Shown: positions 16,754 to 25,802, counted from the stretch's first letter. The stretch is 64,000 bases of DNA from Collinsella aerofaciens (GCF_019131995.1 NZ_JAHONA010000011.1:1-64000); one strand, 5' to 3'. Notes: a model not told the origin generated them from the sequence alone. Made by a program: numbers and translations.

Positions 16754-18016
16754 ATGGCAGAGAAACTCATACCGTTGGAGGATGCGCAGTCGATTGTTTT
16801 GTCGCACGTTGCTCCGACGGATCTCATCGAGATTCCCGTGTGGCAGGCGGCTGGTTTTCCCTTGGCCGAGGACGCGGTGGCCGATATCGACATCTCGCCG
16901 TTTGCCAACAGCGCTATGGACGGATATGCCGTGCGCTCGGCGGACTTGGCGCAGGCATCTGGCGAGGCGCCGGTGACGCTCGACGTTATCGGACACGAGG
17001 CCGCGGGCCATGTGTTTGAGGGCGCAATCGGCGCGGGCGAGACGGTCCGCATCATGACGGGCGCGCCGGTACCCGAAGGTGCCGATGCCGTGGTGAAGTA
17101 TGAGATCGTTGATGTGCTCGACGGTGACGGCAACGAGGGCTCGCGTGTGAGGTTCTCGGCGCCGGCCAAGGTGGGGGAGAACGTTCGCTCGGCTGCTGAG
17201 GAAGCTCATGCCGGCGACGTCGTGATGCGCGCCGGCGAGGTTGTGGCTCCGGCGGGCGCCGGCCTGCTGGCGAGCGCCGGGTATGCGAACGTGAAGGTGC
17301 ATGCCGCTCCGCGCGTGGGCATTATCTCGCTGGGCACGGAGCTGGTCGCGCCGGGTGAGCTGCCGGCGCGCGGGCAGATTCGCGATTCCAACTCGTCGGC
17401 GTTGATGGCCGAAGCACTCGATGCCGGCGCGGAGCCCGTGTTCTACGGCATTGCGCCCGATGATGAGCAAGCGATCGCCGAGCTGGTGCATCGTGCCGTG
17501 CAGGAGTGCGACTTTGTCATTACGAGCGGTGGCGCCTCGGCGGGCGATTACGACTATGTGACGGCGCTCGTCCGGCGTGAGGGCGAGGTGCTGTTTGACC
17601 GCATCTCGATGCGTCCGGGCAAGGCCATCACGTTTGGCTTGCTCGGGGGTAAGCCCTACCTGGGGCTTTCGGGCAACCCGGCCGCGGCGTATGTGGGCTT
17701 TGAGATGCTTGCCCGTCCGGCGATTCGCAAGATGCGCGGTTTTGCCGAGGTTGCGCGTCCCGTGCAGCAGGCGACGCTCACGCACGGCGTGAAAAAGCGA
17801 CAGCATCGCCGCTTCTTCGATCGCGCCACGGTTTTGCGCGACCCCGAGACCGGTGAGTTGTTGGTGACCGAGGCTAAGACACAGAATTCGGCGCTGCTTG
17901 GAACTATGCAGCGTGCGAACTGCCTGCTGCGTATTGACGAAGGACCGTGCGAGCTCAAGGCGGGAGATGCCGTGGACGTTGTTCGCGTCGACCTGCCCGA
18001 GGGCGCCGTGTTGTAG
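16754..18016 (+). CDS. moeA: Molybdopterin molybdenumtransferase
   Basis: 420 residues, as expected for MoeA. Landmarks are ANSAMDGYAVRSADL, GETVRIMTGAPVPEGADAVV, GIISLGTELV and ITSGGASAGDYDYV. It inserts molybdate into adenylylated molybdopterin. The ATG at 16754 has AGAGG upstream. mogA follows after 10 nt, and modABC follow after a promoter region, so this is a molybdenum module that would serve FdhF, the oxidoreductase at 51846 and the hydroxylase at 61542. Confidence 0.93.
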   Translation: MAEKLIPLEDAQSIVLSHVAPTDLIEIPVWQAAGFPLAEDAVADIDISPFANSAMDGYAVRSADLAQASGEAPVTLDVIGHEAAGHVFEGAIGAGETVRIMTGAPVPEGADAVVKYEIVDVLDGDGNEGSRVRFSAPAKVGENVRSAAEEAHAGDVVMRAGEVVAPAGAGLLASAGYANVKVHAAPRVGIISLGTELVAPGELPARGQIRDSNSSALMAEALDAGAEPVFYGIAPDDEQAIAELVHRAVQECDFVITSGGASAGDYDYVTALVRREGEVLFDRISMRPGKAITFGLLGGKPYLGLSGNPAAAYVGFEMLARPAIRKMRGFAEVARPVQQATLTHGVKKRQHRRFFDRATVLRDPETGELLVTEAKTQNSALLGTMQRANCLLRIDEGPCELKAGDAVDVVRVDLPEGAVL

Positions 18017-18026
18017 GGGGAATGCT

Positions 18027-18506
18027 ATGGAGCTGAAGATATCGATCGTGACGTGCTCGGACACACGCGATCTTTTGCAGGATGAGGCCGGAGCCGCACT
18101 CGAGGAACTTATCGAGGCACAGGGCTGGACGGTCGCCTCACATGTGGTCGTGCGCGACGACGTCAGCGAGATCGGTGATGCCATTATGGAAGCCGCCGAT
18201 GAGTGCCACGCCAATGTCGTGCTCACCTGCGGCGGCACGGGGCTTTCGATGCGCGATGTAACGCCCGAGGCGACGCGTTCCGTCTGCGACCGCGATGTGC
18301 CGGGTATTGCCGAGGCAATTCGTGCCTACTCCATGACCAAGACGCGCCGCGCCATGCTCTCGCGCGCTATTTGCATGCAACGAGGTCATACACTTGTCGT
18401 AAACTTTCCCGGTTCTACGAAGGCCGCCCGCGAAAGCTGGGAGGCCATAACAGACCAGCTGGAGCATGCGGCTCAGATGACGGCGGGCGGCGGACATACC
18501 AACTAA
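18027..18506 (+). CDS. mogA: Molybdopterin adenylyltransferase (MogA/MoaB family)
   Basis: 159 residues. The MoCF domain is marked by ISIVTCSDTRDL, VLTCGGTGLSMRDVTPEATR and VVNFPGSTKAARESWE. It activates molybdopterin with AMP before MoeA inserts the metal. The ATG at 18027 has GGGGG upstream and the gene is 10 nt behind moeA, so the two are co-transcribed. MogA and MoaB are hard to tell apart by sequence alone. Confidence 0.88.
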   Translation: MELKISIVTCSDTRDLLQDEAGAALEELIEAQGWTVASHVVVRDDVSEIGDAIMEAADECHANVVLTCGGTGLSMRDVTPEATRSVCDRDVPGIAEAIRAYSMTKTRRAMLSRAICMQRGHTLVVNFPGSTKAARESWEAITDQLEHAAQMTAGGGHTN

Positions 18507-18606
18507 GCGGTTTACCTGCGGCGGGGCGACCTGAACGGCTGCTCCGCCTTTGTTTTCCGCCGAATCGACGCCGAGGTGCACGGTAACTTGAAACTATATT
18601 CTCTGA

Positions 18607-18649
18607 CGAGAATAATATCTCACTATCATTATTCGCGCAGAAGTATAAT
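18607..18649 (+). promoter_or_regulatory. modA promoter with overlapping palindromic operator
   Basis: CGAGAATAAT and ATTATTCGCG form an interrupted inverted repeat (11-nt centre) at 18607-18637. A consensus TATAAT -10 lies at 18644-18649, about 60 bp before modA. The palindrome covers where the -35 would be, so a repressor binding it would block transcription, as ModE does in other bacteria. No modE gene is visible in the window. Confidence 0.5.
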
Positions 18650-18709
18650 CTGATTGCAGATTAAAGCTCGAGGCGGGGTGCCCGGGCATAGCGTTCGAAA
18701 GGGTTGAAC

Positions 18710-19585
18710 ATGTTCGATATGGTTTCTCGCCGCGGATTCGTTTCGCTTTCTGCTGTCGCCGCTGCCGGCCTTGGTCTTGCCGGCTGTTCGGGCAGCAAGA
18801 CGTCCGAGCCGGCCGGATCCGATGTCGGCTCCGCCAAGGCCTCTTCCAAGAAGGAAACCGTCGAGCTGCAGGTCTTTGCCGCTAACTCCCTCGAGAAGGC
18901 CCTGCCCGAGGTTCAGGAGCTCTACACCGACCAAACCGGCACCACCTTTGCCGACACGCAGTTTAAGGCCTCCGGCGACCTCGTCGAGCAGATGAAGGCC
19001 GGCGCCACGGTCGACGTGCTCATCACCGCTTCCAAGGGCACCATGGATGACGCTGAGACCGCCGAGCTCGTCGACACCGACACCCGCGAGGACATGTTCG
19101 TCAACGATCTCGTGATCATTCGCGCCGAGGGCTCCGATACTAAGGTCGAGGCCATCGCCGACGTCGCGAATCTGGACGGTAAGATTGCCATCGGCGACGC
19201 CAAGACCGTCCCCGCCGGCAAGTACGCCAACCAGGCGCTGGCTTCCGTGGGCCTCTATACCGGTACCGAGGGCGACGACGGCGAGTACGCGCCCGAGCTC
19301 GCCGACAAGGTAGCCCTGGCCGACAAGGTCGGCACCGCTGCGTCTTACGTCTCTACAGGCGACTGCGTGGCGGGTTTTGTCTACAGCTCCGATATCTTCC
19401 GCTACGACGACATCGAGGAGGCCTTCGTGTGCCCCGAGGACTCGCACAAGCCCATCGTGTATCCCGGCGCTGTCGCCGATAGCTCCGAGCATGCCGACGA
19501 GGCCAAGGCGTTCATCGACTTCTGCCTGACCAACAAGAAAGCCCAGAAGATTTGGGCCAAGTACGGCTTTGAGCTTTCCGAGTAG
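18710..19585 (+). CDS. modA: Molybdate ABC transporter substrate-binding lipoprotein
   Basis: 291 residues. The N-terminus has a twin-arginine-like SRRGFVSLSAVAAAGL followed by a lipobox ending LAGC, so it is a lipoprotein anchored outside the membrane. ModA features include LQVFAANSLEKALPEVQELY, GATVDVLITASKGTMDDA and the IAIGDAKTVPAGKYANQAL segment. The ATG at 18710 has GAAAGGG 7 nt upstream; an in-frame TTG two codons earlier is less likely. It binds molybdate or tungstate for ModBC. Confidence 0.9.
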   Translation: MFDMVSRRGFVSLSAVAAAGLGLAGCSGSKTSEPAGSDVGSAKASSKKETVELQVFAANSLEKALPEVQELYTDQTGTTFADTQFKASGDLVEQMKAGATVDVLITASKGTMDDAETAELVDTDTREDMFVNDLVIIRAEGSDTKVEAIADVANLDGKIAIGDAKTVPAGKYANQALASVGLYTGTEGDDGEYAPELADKVALADKVGTAASYVSTGDCVAGFVYSSDIFRYDDIEEAFVCPEDSHKPIVYPGAVADSSEHADEAKAFIDFCLTNKKAQKIWAKYGFELSE

Positions 19586-19653
19586 TGCGGCTTGGCGCGA
19601 TAATTCTATCGTTTTGTGTTTTACTCCGTCCTTGTATTCGCTTGGAGCTTTTC

Positions 19654-21096
19654 GTGCTTAATAGATTCCGCATGCTTGTCGCCTGTGCTTTGACCTTCGC
19701 GCTTTGCTGGGTGCCGGGATTTGCGTTTGCTGGGGACGCTGAGGACGGGGCCCAGGTTGCTGCGACCGCTCATGGGCTTTCCTATGGGATCGAGGGTTTT
19801 GAGCGATTGGCCAAGGGGACCGCTCGTGCCATGGAGGGCCAGCCTGAGGGCTACCGGTTTCCCGTTGACGAGGACGTGGACCTTGTAGTGGCGCCTGCTG
19901 CCGACCGCGTTGTTGTGTGGATATCGCCCAAAGCGGTCGAGAAGTATGGATTGGATCCGCAGGACAACGAGTGCGTATCGGGTCTCAAGACCCTCGTCTG
20001 TGAGCTCGACAGCGCAAACTGCATGGGAGGTGCGCGGCTAGGGGACGTGGATCTTCCTTGGTATGTCACGGCGGAAACAACGTTTGACGCCGGCGGGTAT
20101 ACCTATGGCTTTGACGAGCGCGGTGCGGATGGGGACCGCTATGTGGTGATTGCATCAGCCTCGGGTGATGCCAAGGGCGGCGCGCGTTGGCTTGATAGCG
20201 CTCAAATGGTAGAAGCGTCGTCTGTCGTGTTGCGGGATGAGCAGGGGCCCTTGACCTCTCTGGCCTCCTTATTGGGCTGCATCGACTACCGACCGTTTTG
20301 GGTGTCCATTAAAACGAGCGGCCTTGCCCTGCTGATCTCCTTTGCGCTGGGCCTGTTCGCCGCGTGGAAGACTATGGGTACCTCGAGTCGCATCAAGGGC
20401 CTGCTCGATTCGGTCTTTACGATTCCTATGGTGCTGCCGCCCACGGTCTGCGGCTTTCTGCTGCTTATGCTATTTGGTCGATCGACCGGGGTCGGTCGGT
20501 GGCTCATCGCGCACGGCATCTCGATCGTCTTTACCTGGCCTGCGGCGGTGATATCTGCCGTCGTTGTGTCGTTTCCCCTGGTCTACCGCACGGCGCTCGG
20601 AGCCTTTGAGAGCCTCGACACGCAGATGCTCGATGCGGCGCGCACGCTGGGCTGGTCCGAGCGTCGCATCTTTACCAAGCTTATGATGCCGCTTGGCTGG
20701 CCCTCGATTGCCGCCGGCACGGTGCTCGCCTTTGCCCGCGCGATGGGCGAGTTTGGCTGCACCCTGTTCTTTGCGGGCAACTACGCCGGCATTACCCAGA
20801 CCATCCCCATCGCCATCTACTTTGAGTGGATGGGCGGCAACACGTCGGTGGCCCTCTTTTGGGTCGTGGTCGTAATTGCGTTCAGCTTCCTGGTCATCCT
20901 ATTCATCAACATGTACACGGCACATTCGCAAAAGTACCGCGAGCGTGGTCTTTCCCGTGCGGAGCGCAAGCAGGCCAAAGAGCTTGCCGGACAGGGCGAT
21001 TCGCTCGATCCCGCCGGTGGCGATGCGCTGCGTATCGATCGCGAGGCGCTGGCCGAGCTCATGCGCGATGAGCCCGCTATGCAGGGGGGTCGATAG
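19654..21096 (+). CDS. modB: Molybdate ABC transporter permease with extra N-terminal extracytoplasmic domain
   Basis: 480 residues, about twice the normal ModB length of roughly 225. The N-terminus is a signal peptide (LNRFRMLVACALTFALCW, cleavage near AFA-GDAE), followed by about 180 extracytoplasmic residues (27-205) of unrecognised fold. The permease begins near residue 212 with five or six membrane segments and the ABC-docking loop LDAARTLGWSERRIFTKLMM. A charged C-terminal tail of about 45 residues ends the protein. I chose GTG at 19654 because GGAG lies 6 nt upstream. modC follows after 3 nt. The extra domain may act as a tethered second binding or gating domain. Confidence 0.85.
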   Translation: MLNRFRMLVACALTFALCWVPGFAFAGDAEDGAQVAATAHGLSYGIEGFERLAKGTARAMEGQPEGYRFPVDEDVDLVVAPAADRVVVWISPKAVEKYGLDPQDNECVSGLKTLVCELDSANCMGGARLGDVDLPWYVTAETTFDAGGYTYGFDERGADGDRYVVIASASGDAKGGARWLDSAQMVEASSVVLRDEQGPLTSLASLLGCIDYRPFWVSIKTSGLALLISFALGLFAAWKTMGTSSRIKGLLDSVFTIPMVLPPTVCGFLLLMLFGRSTGVGRWLIAHGISIVFTWPAAVISAVVVSFPLVYRTALGAFESLDTQMLDAARTLGWSERRIFTKLMMPLGWPSIAAGTVLAFARAMGEFGCTLFFAGNYAGITQTIPIAIYFEWMGGNTSVALFWVVVVIAFSFLVILFINMYTAHSQKYRERGLSRAERKQAKELAGQGDSLDPAGGDALRIDREALAELMRDEPAMQGGR

Positions 21097-21099
21097 GCC

Positions 21100-22170
21100 A
21101 TGTCACTCGTTCTGGACATAAAAAAGCGCTATCCGGGGTTTATGCTCGATATGCAGCTTGAGGCCGGCGAGGAGCGTGTGGCGCTGCTTGGTGCCTCGGG
21201 CTGCGGCAAGAGCTGCACGCTGCGCTGCATTGCCGGTGTTGAGACGCCCGACGAGGGCAAGATCGTCGTCAACGGCGTGACCTTTTTTGACTCGGCGGCG
21301 GGCATCAACCTGTCGCCCCAGGAGCGAAAATGCGCCCTGCTGTTCCAAAACTATCAGCTTTTCCCCAACATGACGGTGGCCGATAACGTATGCGCCGGTG
21401 TAAAGGATGCGGGCGACGCCGCCGCGCGCAAAAAGCTCGCCGAGCGCTACCTGGGTATCTTTGGACTGGCCGATTTTGCCGACCGCTATCCCGTGCGACT
21501 CTCGGGCGGTCAGCAGCAACGTGTGGCGCTTGCGCGCATGGTGGCGGCGCATCCGGGTATCTTTATGTTCGACGAGCCCATGAGCGCACTCGATTCCTAT
21601 CTTAAGAGCGCCCTCGAGCAGAATATGCTCGACCTGTTCGATGTATGCAACCGCACCGTGCTCTACGTGAGCCACGACATCGACGAAGCGTGCCGCCTGT
21701 GCCAGCGCATCTGCGTGATGCACGACGGACATGTTGAGGAGATCGGCTCAGTCGAGGACGTGGTCCGCCGTCCGCAGACGCTGGCGGCGCTGCGCCTGAC
21801 GGGCTGCAAGAACACAAGCCGGGCGCGCAAGATCGGCGACGAAGAAGTTGAGGCCCTCGACTGGGGCATGAGCTTTAACGTGGGTCGCGCGGTTCCCGAT
21901 AATGTGGCGTACCTGGGCATTCGCGCAAGCTACTTCCATGTTGACAATCGCGCGGGGCGGGGTCGCAACAGCTATGATTTGCACGTGGCCCGAGTGAGCG
22001 ATTCGCGCTTTGAGCGCCTGGTGCTGTTGGACGTGCCGCGTACTGATGCGCCCACGCGTCTGCAGTGGAAGGTCAACAAAGTGGGCGTGCCTGTCGACGA
22101 GCTGCCGCAAGCAGGCGAGAACCTGCGCATGCACTTCGATGCGAGTAGGATTCACCTGGTTTGTCGATAG
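21100..22170 (+). CDS. modC: Molybdate ABC transporter ATP-binding protein
   Basis: 356 residues. Walker A GASGCGKS is at 31-38, the signature LSGGQQQR at 134-141 and Walker B FMFDEP at 155-160. The last 110 residues form a MOP-like C-terminal domain, poorly conserved here. It powers molybdate uptake through ModB. The start is 3 nt after modB. The following 430 bp (22171-22599) hold no large gene; they contain inverted repeats, a small leader ORF and a hairpin, listed separately. Confidence 0.92.
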   Translation: MSLVLDIKKRYPGFMLDMQLEAGEERVALLGASGCGKSCTLRCIAGVETPDEGKIVVNGVTFFDSAAGINLSPQERKCALLFQNYQLFPNMTVADNVCAGVKDAGDAAARKKLAERYLGIFGLADFADRYPVRLSGGQQQRVALARMVAAHPGIFMFDEPMSALDSYLKSALEQNMLDLFDVCNRTVLYVSHDIDEACRLCQRICVMHDGHVEEIGSVEDVVRRPQTLAALRLTGCKNTSRARKIGDEEVEALDWGMSFNVGRAVPDNVAYLGIRASYFHVDNRAGRGRNSYDLHVARVSDSRFERLVLLDVPRTDAPTRLQWKVNKVGVPVDELPQAGENLRMHFDASRIHLVCR

Positions 22171-22246
22171 CGCCGGGTAATGCCGTCGGGGATATAAGCC
22201 TCGGCGGCTTTGTCTTGCCGTTCGCCGAATGAAGGATGACAAACTC

Positions 22247-22352
22247 TTATCAATCAAGATAATTATTTATTAAACGACGGTACACGAGGTTGTCGTACGA
22301 ATGTCAACGGTGTTCGCATGGTCGACGACCGTTGATATAGTTGACCTCAACT
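22247..22352 (+). promoter_or_regulatory. Cluster of inverted repeats upstream of the reductase operon
   Basis: Three inverted repeats occur in AT-richer sequence: TTATC-AATCAA-GATAA (22247-22262), TCAACGGT with ACCGTTGA (22304-22335), and AGTTGACCTCAACT (22339-22352). They lie 20-125 bp before the leader ORF and the reductase genes and are candidate operators. The regulators are unknown. The first loosely resembles an FNR-type site. Confidence 0.4.
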
Positions 22353-22371
22353 TGTAGAGGAGGGTGCGCAC

Positions 22372-22440
22372 ATGCCGCAGACGACATACATTCGCCGCGT
22401 TGCCGCGCGTGCCCTATATATGGCTCGGAGCCGCATATGA
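22372..22440 (+). CDS. Possible 22-residue leader peptide
   Basis: MPQTTYIRRVAARALYMARS then RI and stop. It has a strong ribosome site (AGAGGAGG, 8 nt before the ATG), better than most genes here. Its stop codon falls inside a hairpin (GGAGCC at 22427-22432 pairing with GGCTCC around 22455-22460). It is Arg-rich and has no homologue that I recognise. A leader peptide controlling the reductase operon 160 nt downstream is plausible but unproven. Confidence 0.35.
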   Translation: MPQTTYIRRVAARALYMARSRI

Positions 22441-22599
22441 GCAGGTATGTTCACGGCTCCGGGAGAGACGACGCACAACTAAATAACCGTCCTCAAGGCA
22501 GGTTCCCTAAAATTCCGGGTTTGAGCACGGCCGGACAATCGCCGTCCGTCGTGCATCGATACCGCCGTTATCCGTTTTTGGTTCGAGAGGGGAACCGTC

Positions 22600-23883
22600 A
22601 TGGCTGAAGAATTTGATTTCCATCCGATGTGGGAGAGCCTCGGCATGAATCTTGCCGACCACGACATGCTGTTGGGCGCCGTGGGCCAGATGTACGGCGA
22701 TATGTTCCTGACGCAGAACAATCGCCCCAAGTCCACGTCCTACCTGGACTTTGTGGCCACCAACATCCATAGCGGCCGTATTAAGGAGATGCTCGACAAG
22801 AAGGAGGCCGGCGAGGCCACCAAGATCGTCGGTTCGTTCTGCGTGTACGTGCCCGAGGAGATCGTACTTGCCTGTGACGGTATTCCCGTGGGCCTGTGCT
22901 CGGGTGCCGATTGGGCAACCGATAAGGTCGAGGAGCACCTGCCGCGCAACACCTGTCCGCTTATCAAGAGCTTTGCCGGCTTTAAGCTGGGCGAGGTCTG
23001 CCCCTACATTGAGTCGAGCGACCTGGTGGTGGGCGAGAACACCTGCGATGGCAAGAAGAAGGCCTACGAGTTCTTTGCCACGCAAAAGAACATGTACGTC
23101 ATGGATATTCCCAACGTGCACGACGAGTCGACGCTCGTGACCTGGAAGGCCGAGGTCAAGAAGCTCGCCGCCAAGATTGAGGAAGAATGCGGCGTCACGA
23201 TTACGCCTGAGCGTCTGAAGGCCGCCATCCACGCCGTCAATGAGAAGCGTCGCGCCCTGCAGCGCCTTGCTGCCACGCGCGCTGCCGACCCTGCACCCAT
23301 CAGCGGTCTGGACAGCCTGCTGACCGTTCAGGCCGCCTTTATGGACGACACGCCGCGTCTGACCGGAGCCATTAACGATATGGCGGCTGAGTGCGAGCAG
23401 CGTGTCGAGGCCGGCGAGGGCGTGGCGCCCAAGGGGACCAAACGTATCCTGTACACCGGCACGCCCATGGCTGTGCCCAACTGGAAGCTGTTCAATCTCA
23501 TCGAGAAGGCCGGCGGTGTCGTGGTGGGCGAGGAGTCCTGCACGGGCTCGCGCTACTACAAGGACCTGGTCGACGAGTCCGGCGAGACGGTCGACGAGAT
23601 GCTCGACGCCATCGCCGAGCGCTACTTTAAGATCAACTGCGCCGTCTTTACGCCCAACGGCCAGCGTATGAAGGACATTGTCCAGATGGCCAAGGACCTG
23701 CATGCCGACGGCATCGTCGACGTGGCGCTGCAGTTCTGCACGCTCTACGAGATGGAGTCGTTTGCCGTGGAGAAGGCCGCCGAGGAGGCAGGCATTCCGT
23801 TTATGCACATCACGACCGACTACGCCGGTGAGGATGCGGGCCAACTGCAGACGCGCATTGAAGCTTTCTTGGAAACCATTTAG
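22600..23883 (+). CDS. Double-cubane-type anaerobic reductase, subunit 1 (2-hydroxyacyl-CoA dehydratase family)
   Basis: 427 residues. The family core is seen in [20 protein letters not shown], then [17 protein letters not shown] and [14 protein letters not shown], with cysteines 81, 119, 134 and 149 as likely Fe-S ligands. The C-terminal half has [20 protein letters not shown] and ends [19 protein letters not shown]. Relatives are HgdB-type dehydratases and the double-cubane-cluster protein DCCP, which uses ATP-driven electron transfer from an activator to reduce difficult substrates. The activator is at 26834. No acyl-CoA transferase is nearby, which favours a DCCP-type reductase over a hydroxyacyl-CoA dehydratase. 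Confidence 0.85.
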   Translation: MAEEFDFHPMWESLGMNLADHDMLLGAVGQMYGDMFLTQNNRPKSTSYLDFVATNIHSGRIKEMLDKKEAGEATKIVGSFCVYVPEEIVLACDGIPVGLCSGADWATDKVEEHLPRNTCPLIKSFAGFKLGEVCPYIESSDLVVGENTCDGKKKAYEFFATQKNMYVMDIPNVHDESTLVTWKAEVKKLAAKIEEECGVTITPERLKAAIHAVNEKRRALQRLAATRAADPAPISGLDSLLTVQAAFMDDTPRLTGAINDMAAECEQRVEAGEGVAPKGTKRILYTGTPMAVPNWKLFNLIEKAGGVVVGEESCTGSRYYKDLVDESGETVDEMLDAIAERYFKINCAVFTPNGQRMKDIVQMAKDLHADGIVDVALQFCTLYEMESFAVEKAAEEAGIPFMHITTDYAGEDAGQLQTRIEAFLETI

Positions 23884-23895
23884 GGGTATCCGTCC

Positions 23896-24000
23896 CGGCG
23901 GCTTCCCCAGGCACCCGATCTTGCCGTTCAAACCATCGTTTGCGTACCAAAGTACGCGGCGCTTCTCTTTCACGGCAACCTCGGGCACCTGGGAAAGCCG
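23896..24000 (+). ncRNA. Nested multi-helix RNA-like element, copy B
   Basis: Outer helices CGGCUU/AAGCCG, CCCAGG/CCUGGG and CCCGA/UCGGG are followed by an internal loop UC opposite CC, helix UUGCCGU/ACGGCAA, a large internal loop (UCAAACCAUC opposite UUCUCUUUC), and a terminal hairpin GCGUAC-CAAA-GUACGC. The loop sequences match copy A (8453-8557) almost exactly, while the helices differ in sequence but remain paired. It sits between the two reductase genes, 38 nt before the second start, so it could affect relative expression of the two subunits. Confidence 0.6.
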
Positions 24001-24037
24001 TTTCCTTGGTTGGTTAAAAGGTTTGTTAAGGAGTTAT

Positions 24038-25201
24038 ATGTCGGAATATATTGAGCAGCCGTTGCCGTCTACGTTTGAGGAGTTCAACGAGCAGCGCAAG
24101 GCGGCGTTTATTCGCGTTAAGGATTACAAGCAGGCCGGCAATCGCCTGGTCGGCTTCTTGTGCAGCTATACGCCGCTCGAGATTATCGATGCCGCGGGGG
24201 CCGCAAGTGTCGCTCTGTGCGGTACGTCCGATGAGGTGATTCCCGAGGCCGAGAAGGTGCTGCCGGCAAACCTCTGCCCGCTCATCAAGTCGACTTACGG
24301 CTTTGCCTACTCGCAAAAGTGCCCGTTTACGTACTTTAGCGACATGATCATCGGCGAGACCACCTGCGACGGCAAGAAGAAGATGTACGAGCTGCTCAAC
24401 GAGCTCAAACGCACGCACGTTCTGCATCTGCCGCAGGGTCGCGATCGCGCCTACGAGCGTGAAGGCTGGTACGAGGAGTGCCGCCTGCTCAAAGAGGAGC
24501 TCGAGGGCTTCTACGGCATCACGATTACCGACGATGACTTGCGCGCTGCCGTCCGACGCCGCAACCGTCTGCGTGCGGCGCAACTCGAGATGTTTGCCCT
24601 CCAGGCCAACCAGCCTGCGGCCATGAGCGGCGTCGACCTGATGAGCACCATGTTTGCCGGTACGTTCAGCTTTGATATCGAGGCCTATACGCAGCAGCTG
24701 GAGCAAAAGGTTGTCAAGCTGCGTGAGACCTACGAGGCTGGAGAGCGCCCGGTCGCGGCAGATGCTAAGCGCATTCTGATCACCGGCTGCCCGGTGGGCG
24801 GTGTGATCAACAAGATTGGCCGCACCATCGAGTCCAACGGCGGCGTGGTTGTGTGCATGGACGACTGCTCGGGCGAGCGTACGGCGGCCATGATGATCGA
24901 CCCGGAGGCTCCCGATATCCTGCGCGCCATCGCCGACCGATACCTGGACATCAACTGCTCGGTCATGACGCCCAACGACGGTCGCATGGAAAATACACTG
25001 GCCATGTGCGAGAAGTATCACGTCGATGGCGTGGTCGAAAACGTGCTCCAGGCCTGCCACACCTTTAATGTGGAGAGTGCGCGCATGCAGGAGGCCGTCG
25101 AGGGTGCGGGTATTCCGTACATGAAGATCGAGACCGACTACAGCAATGGCGACATGGGCCAGATCGAGACGCGCATCGCCGCCTTTATCGAGACCCTGTA
25201 G
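24038..25201 (+). CDS. Double-cubane-type anaerobic reductase, subunit 2
   Basis: 387 residues, a paralogue of the preceding protein: [37 protein letters not shown] and [14 protein letters not shown] align with the first gene, with cysteines 42, 80, 95 and 110 in matching positions. It ends [20 protein letters not shown], very like subunit 1. The ATG at 24038 has AAGGAG 5 nt upstream; the open frame extends upstream but is antisense noise. Two unlike subunits and one activator suggest a heterodimer, whereas the characterised DCCP is described as a homodimer. Substrate unknown. Confidence 0.85.
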   Translation: MSEYIEQPLPSTFEEFNEQRKAAFIRVKDYKQAGNRLVGFLCSYTPLEIIDAAGAASVALCGTSDEVIPEAEKVLPANLCPLIKSTYGFAYSQKCPFTYFSDMIIGETTCDGKKKMYELLNELKRTHVLHLPQGRDRAYEREGWYEECRLLKEELEGFYGITITDDDLRAAVRRRNRLRAAQLEMFALQANQPAAMSGVDLMSTMFAGTFSFDIEAYTQQLEQKVVKLRETYEAGERPVAADAKRILITGCPVGGVINKIGRTIESNGGVVVCMDDCSGERTAAMMIDPEAPDILRAIADRYLDINCSVMTPNDGRMENTLAMCEKYHVDGVVENVLQACHTFNVESARMQEAVEGAGIPYMKIETDYSNGDMGQIETRIAAFIETL

Positions 25202-25256
25202 GGCGAACGCGGCAAGGGGGCAGCCCCTATGCCATATCGATTTGAAAGGAAAAGAA

Positions 25257-25802
25257 ATGATTGAACCCAATGTTGCAATTGGCGTATCTGAGCTAAGTCC
25301 TCGTGCTGTACAACGCGCGGCCGAGGCTAACTTCAAAAAGGGTTATTACTGCTGCGAGTCGCTTGTCTACACCATGAAACAAATGCTCGAGCTCGATGTG
25401 CCCGATTCGGTCGTGGCCATGGCGTCTGGTATGTCGGTGGGCGCAGGCAAGTCCGGCTGCGCGTGCGGCGCTTTTAATGGTGGCATTCTGGCGATTGGAA
25501 TGTTGTTTGGACGTACGGAACAGGACGGCCCGACCAATCCAAAATCCGTCAAGTCGATGCAGCTTACGCACGAGCTGCACGATTGGTTTCGCGAGAACAA
25601 CGGTAAGCATGCCATCTGCTGCCGTATCCTGACAAAGGAATTTGACATGGGCCGCGGCGAGCATAAAGAGCAGTGCATTTACTACACAGGTCTGTGTGCA
25701 TGGAAGGTCGCCCAGATGGTGTGTCGCGAGTGCGGCATTAAGAATCTGGACGAAGTCGACGAGCCGGCTCCGCGCCGTAAAGTAGCCGATATCGAAATCT
25801 AG
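25257..25802 (+). CDS. C_GCAxxG_C_C family protein in reductase operon
   Basis: 181 residues. The family motif appears as GAGKSGCACGAFNGG (Cys68, Cys70), with further cysteines at 32-33 (YYCCES), in AICCRILT and in the C-terminal half (QCIYYTGLCAWK, VCREC). Proteins of this family are associated with redox operons in anaerobes and may carry or deliver electrons or metal. The ATG at 25257 follows GAAAGGAAAAG. It lies between the reductase subunits and the transporter, so it is probably an accessory protein of the same pathway. Confidence 0.8.
   Translation: MIEPNVAIGVSELSPRAVQRAAEANFKKGYYCCESLVYTMKQMLELDVPDSVVAMASGMSVGAGKSGCACGAFNGGILAIGMLFGRTEQDGPTNPKSVKSMQLTHELHDWFRENNGKHAICCRILTKEFDMGRGEHKEQCIYYTGLCAWKVAQMVCRECGIKNLDEVDEPAPRRKVADIEI

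Noticed and set aside
22438..22440. Selenocysteine read-through of the leader ORF stop
   Set aside because: Read-through would add only about 13 residues with no redox motif, and no GGU-loop hairpin follows at SECIS distance.
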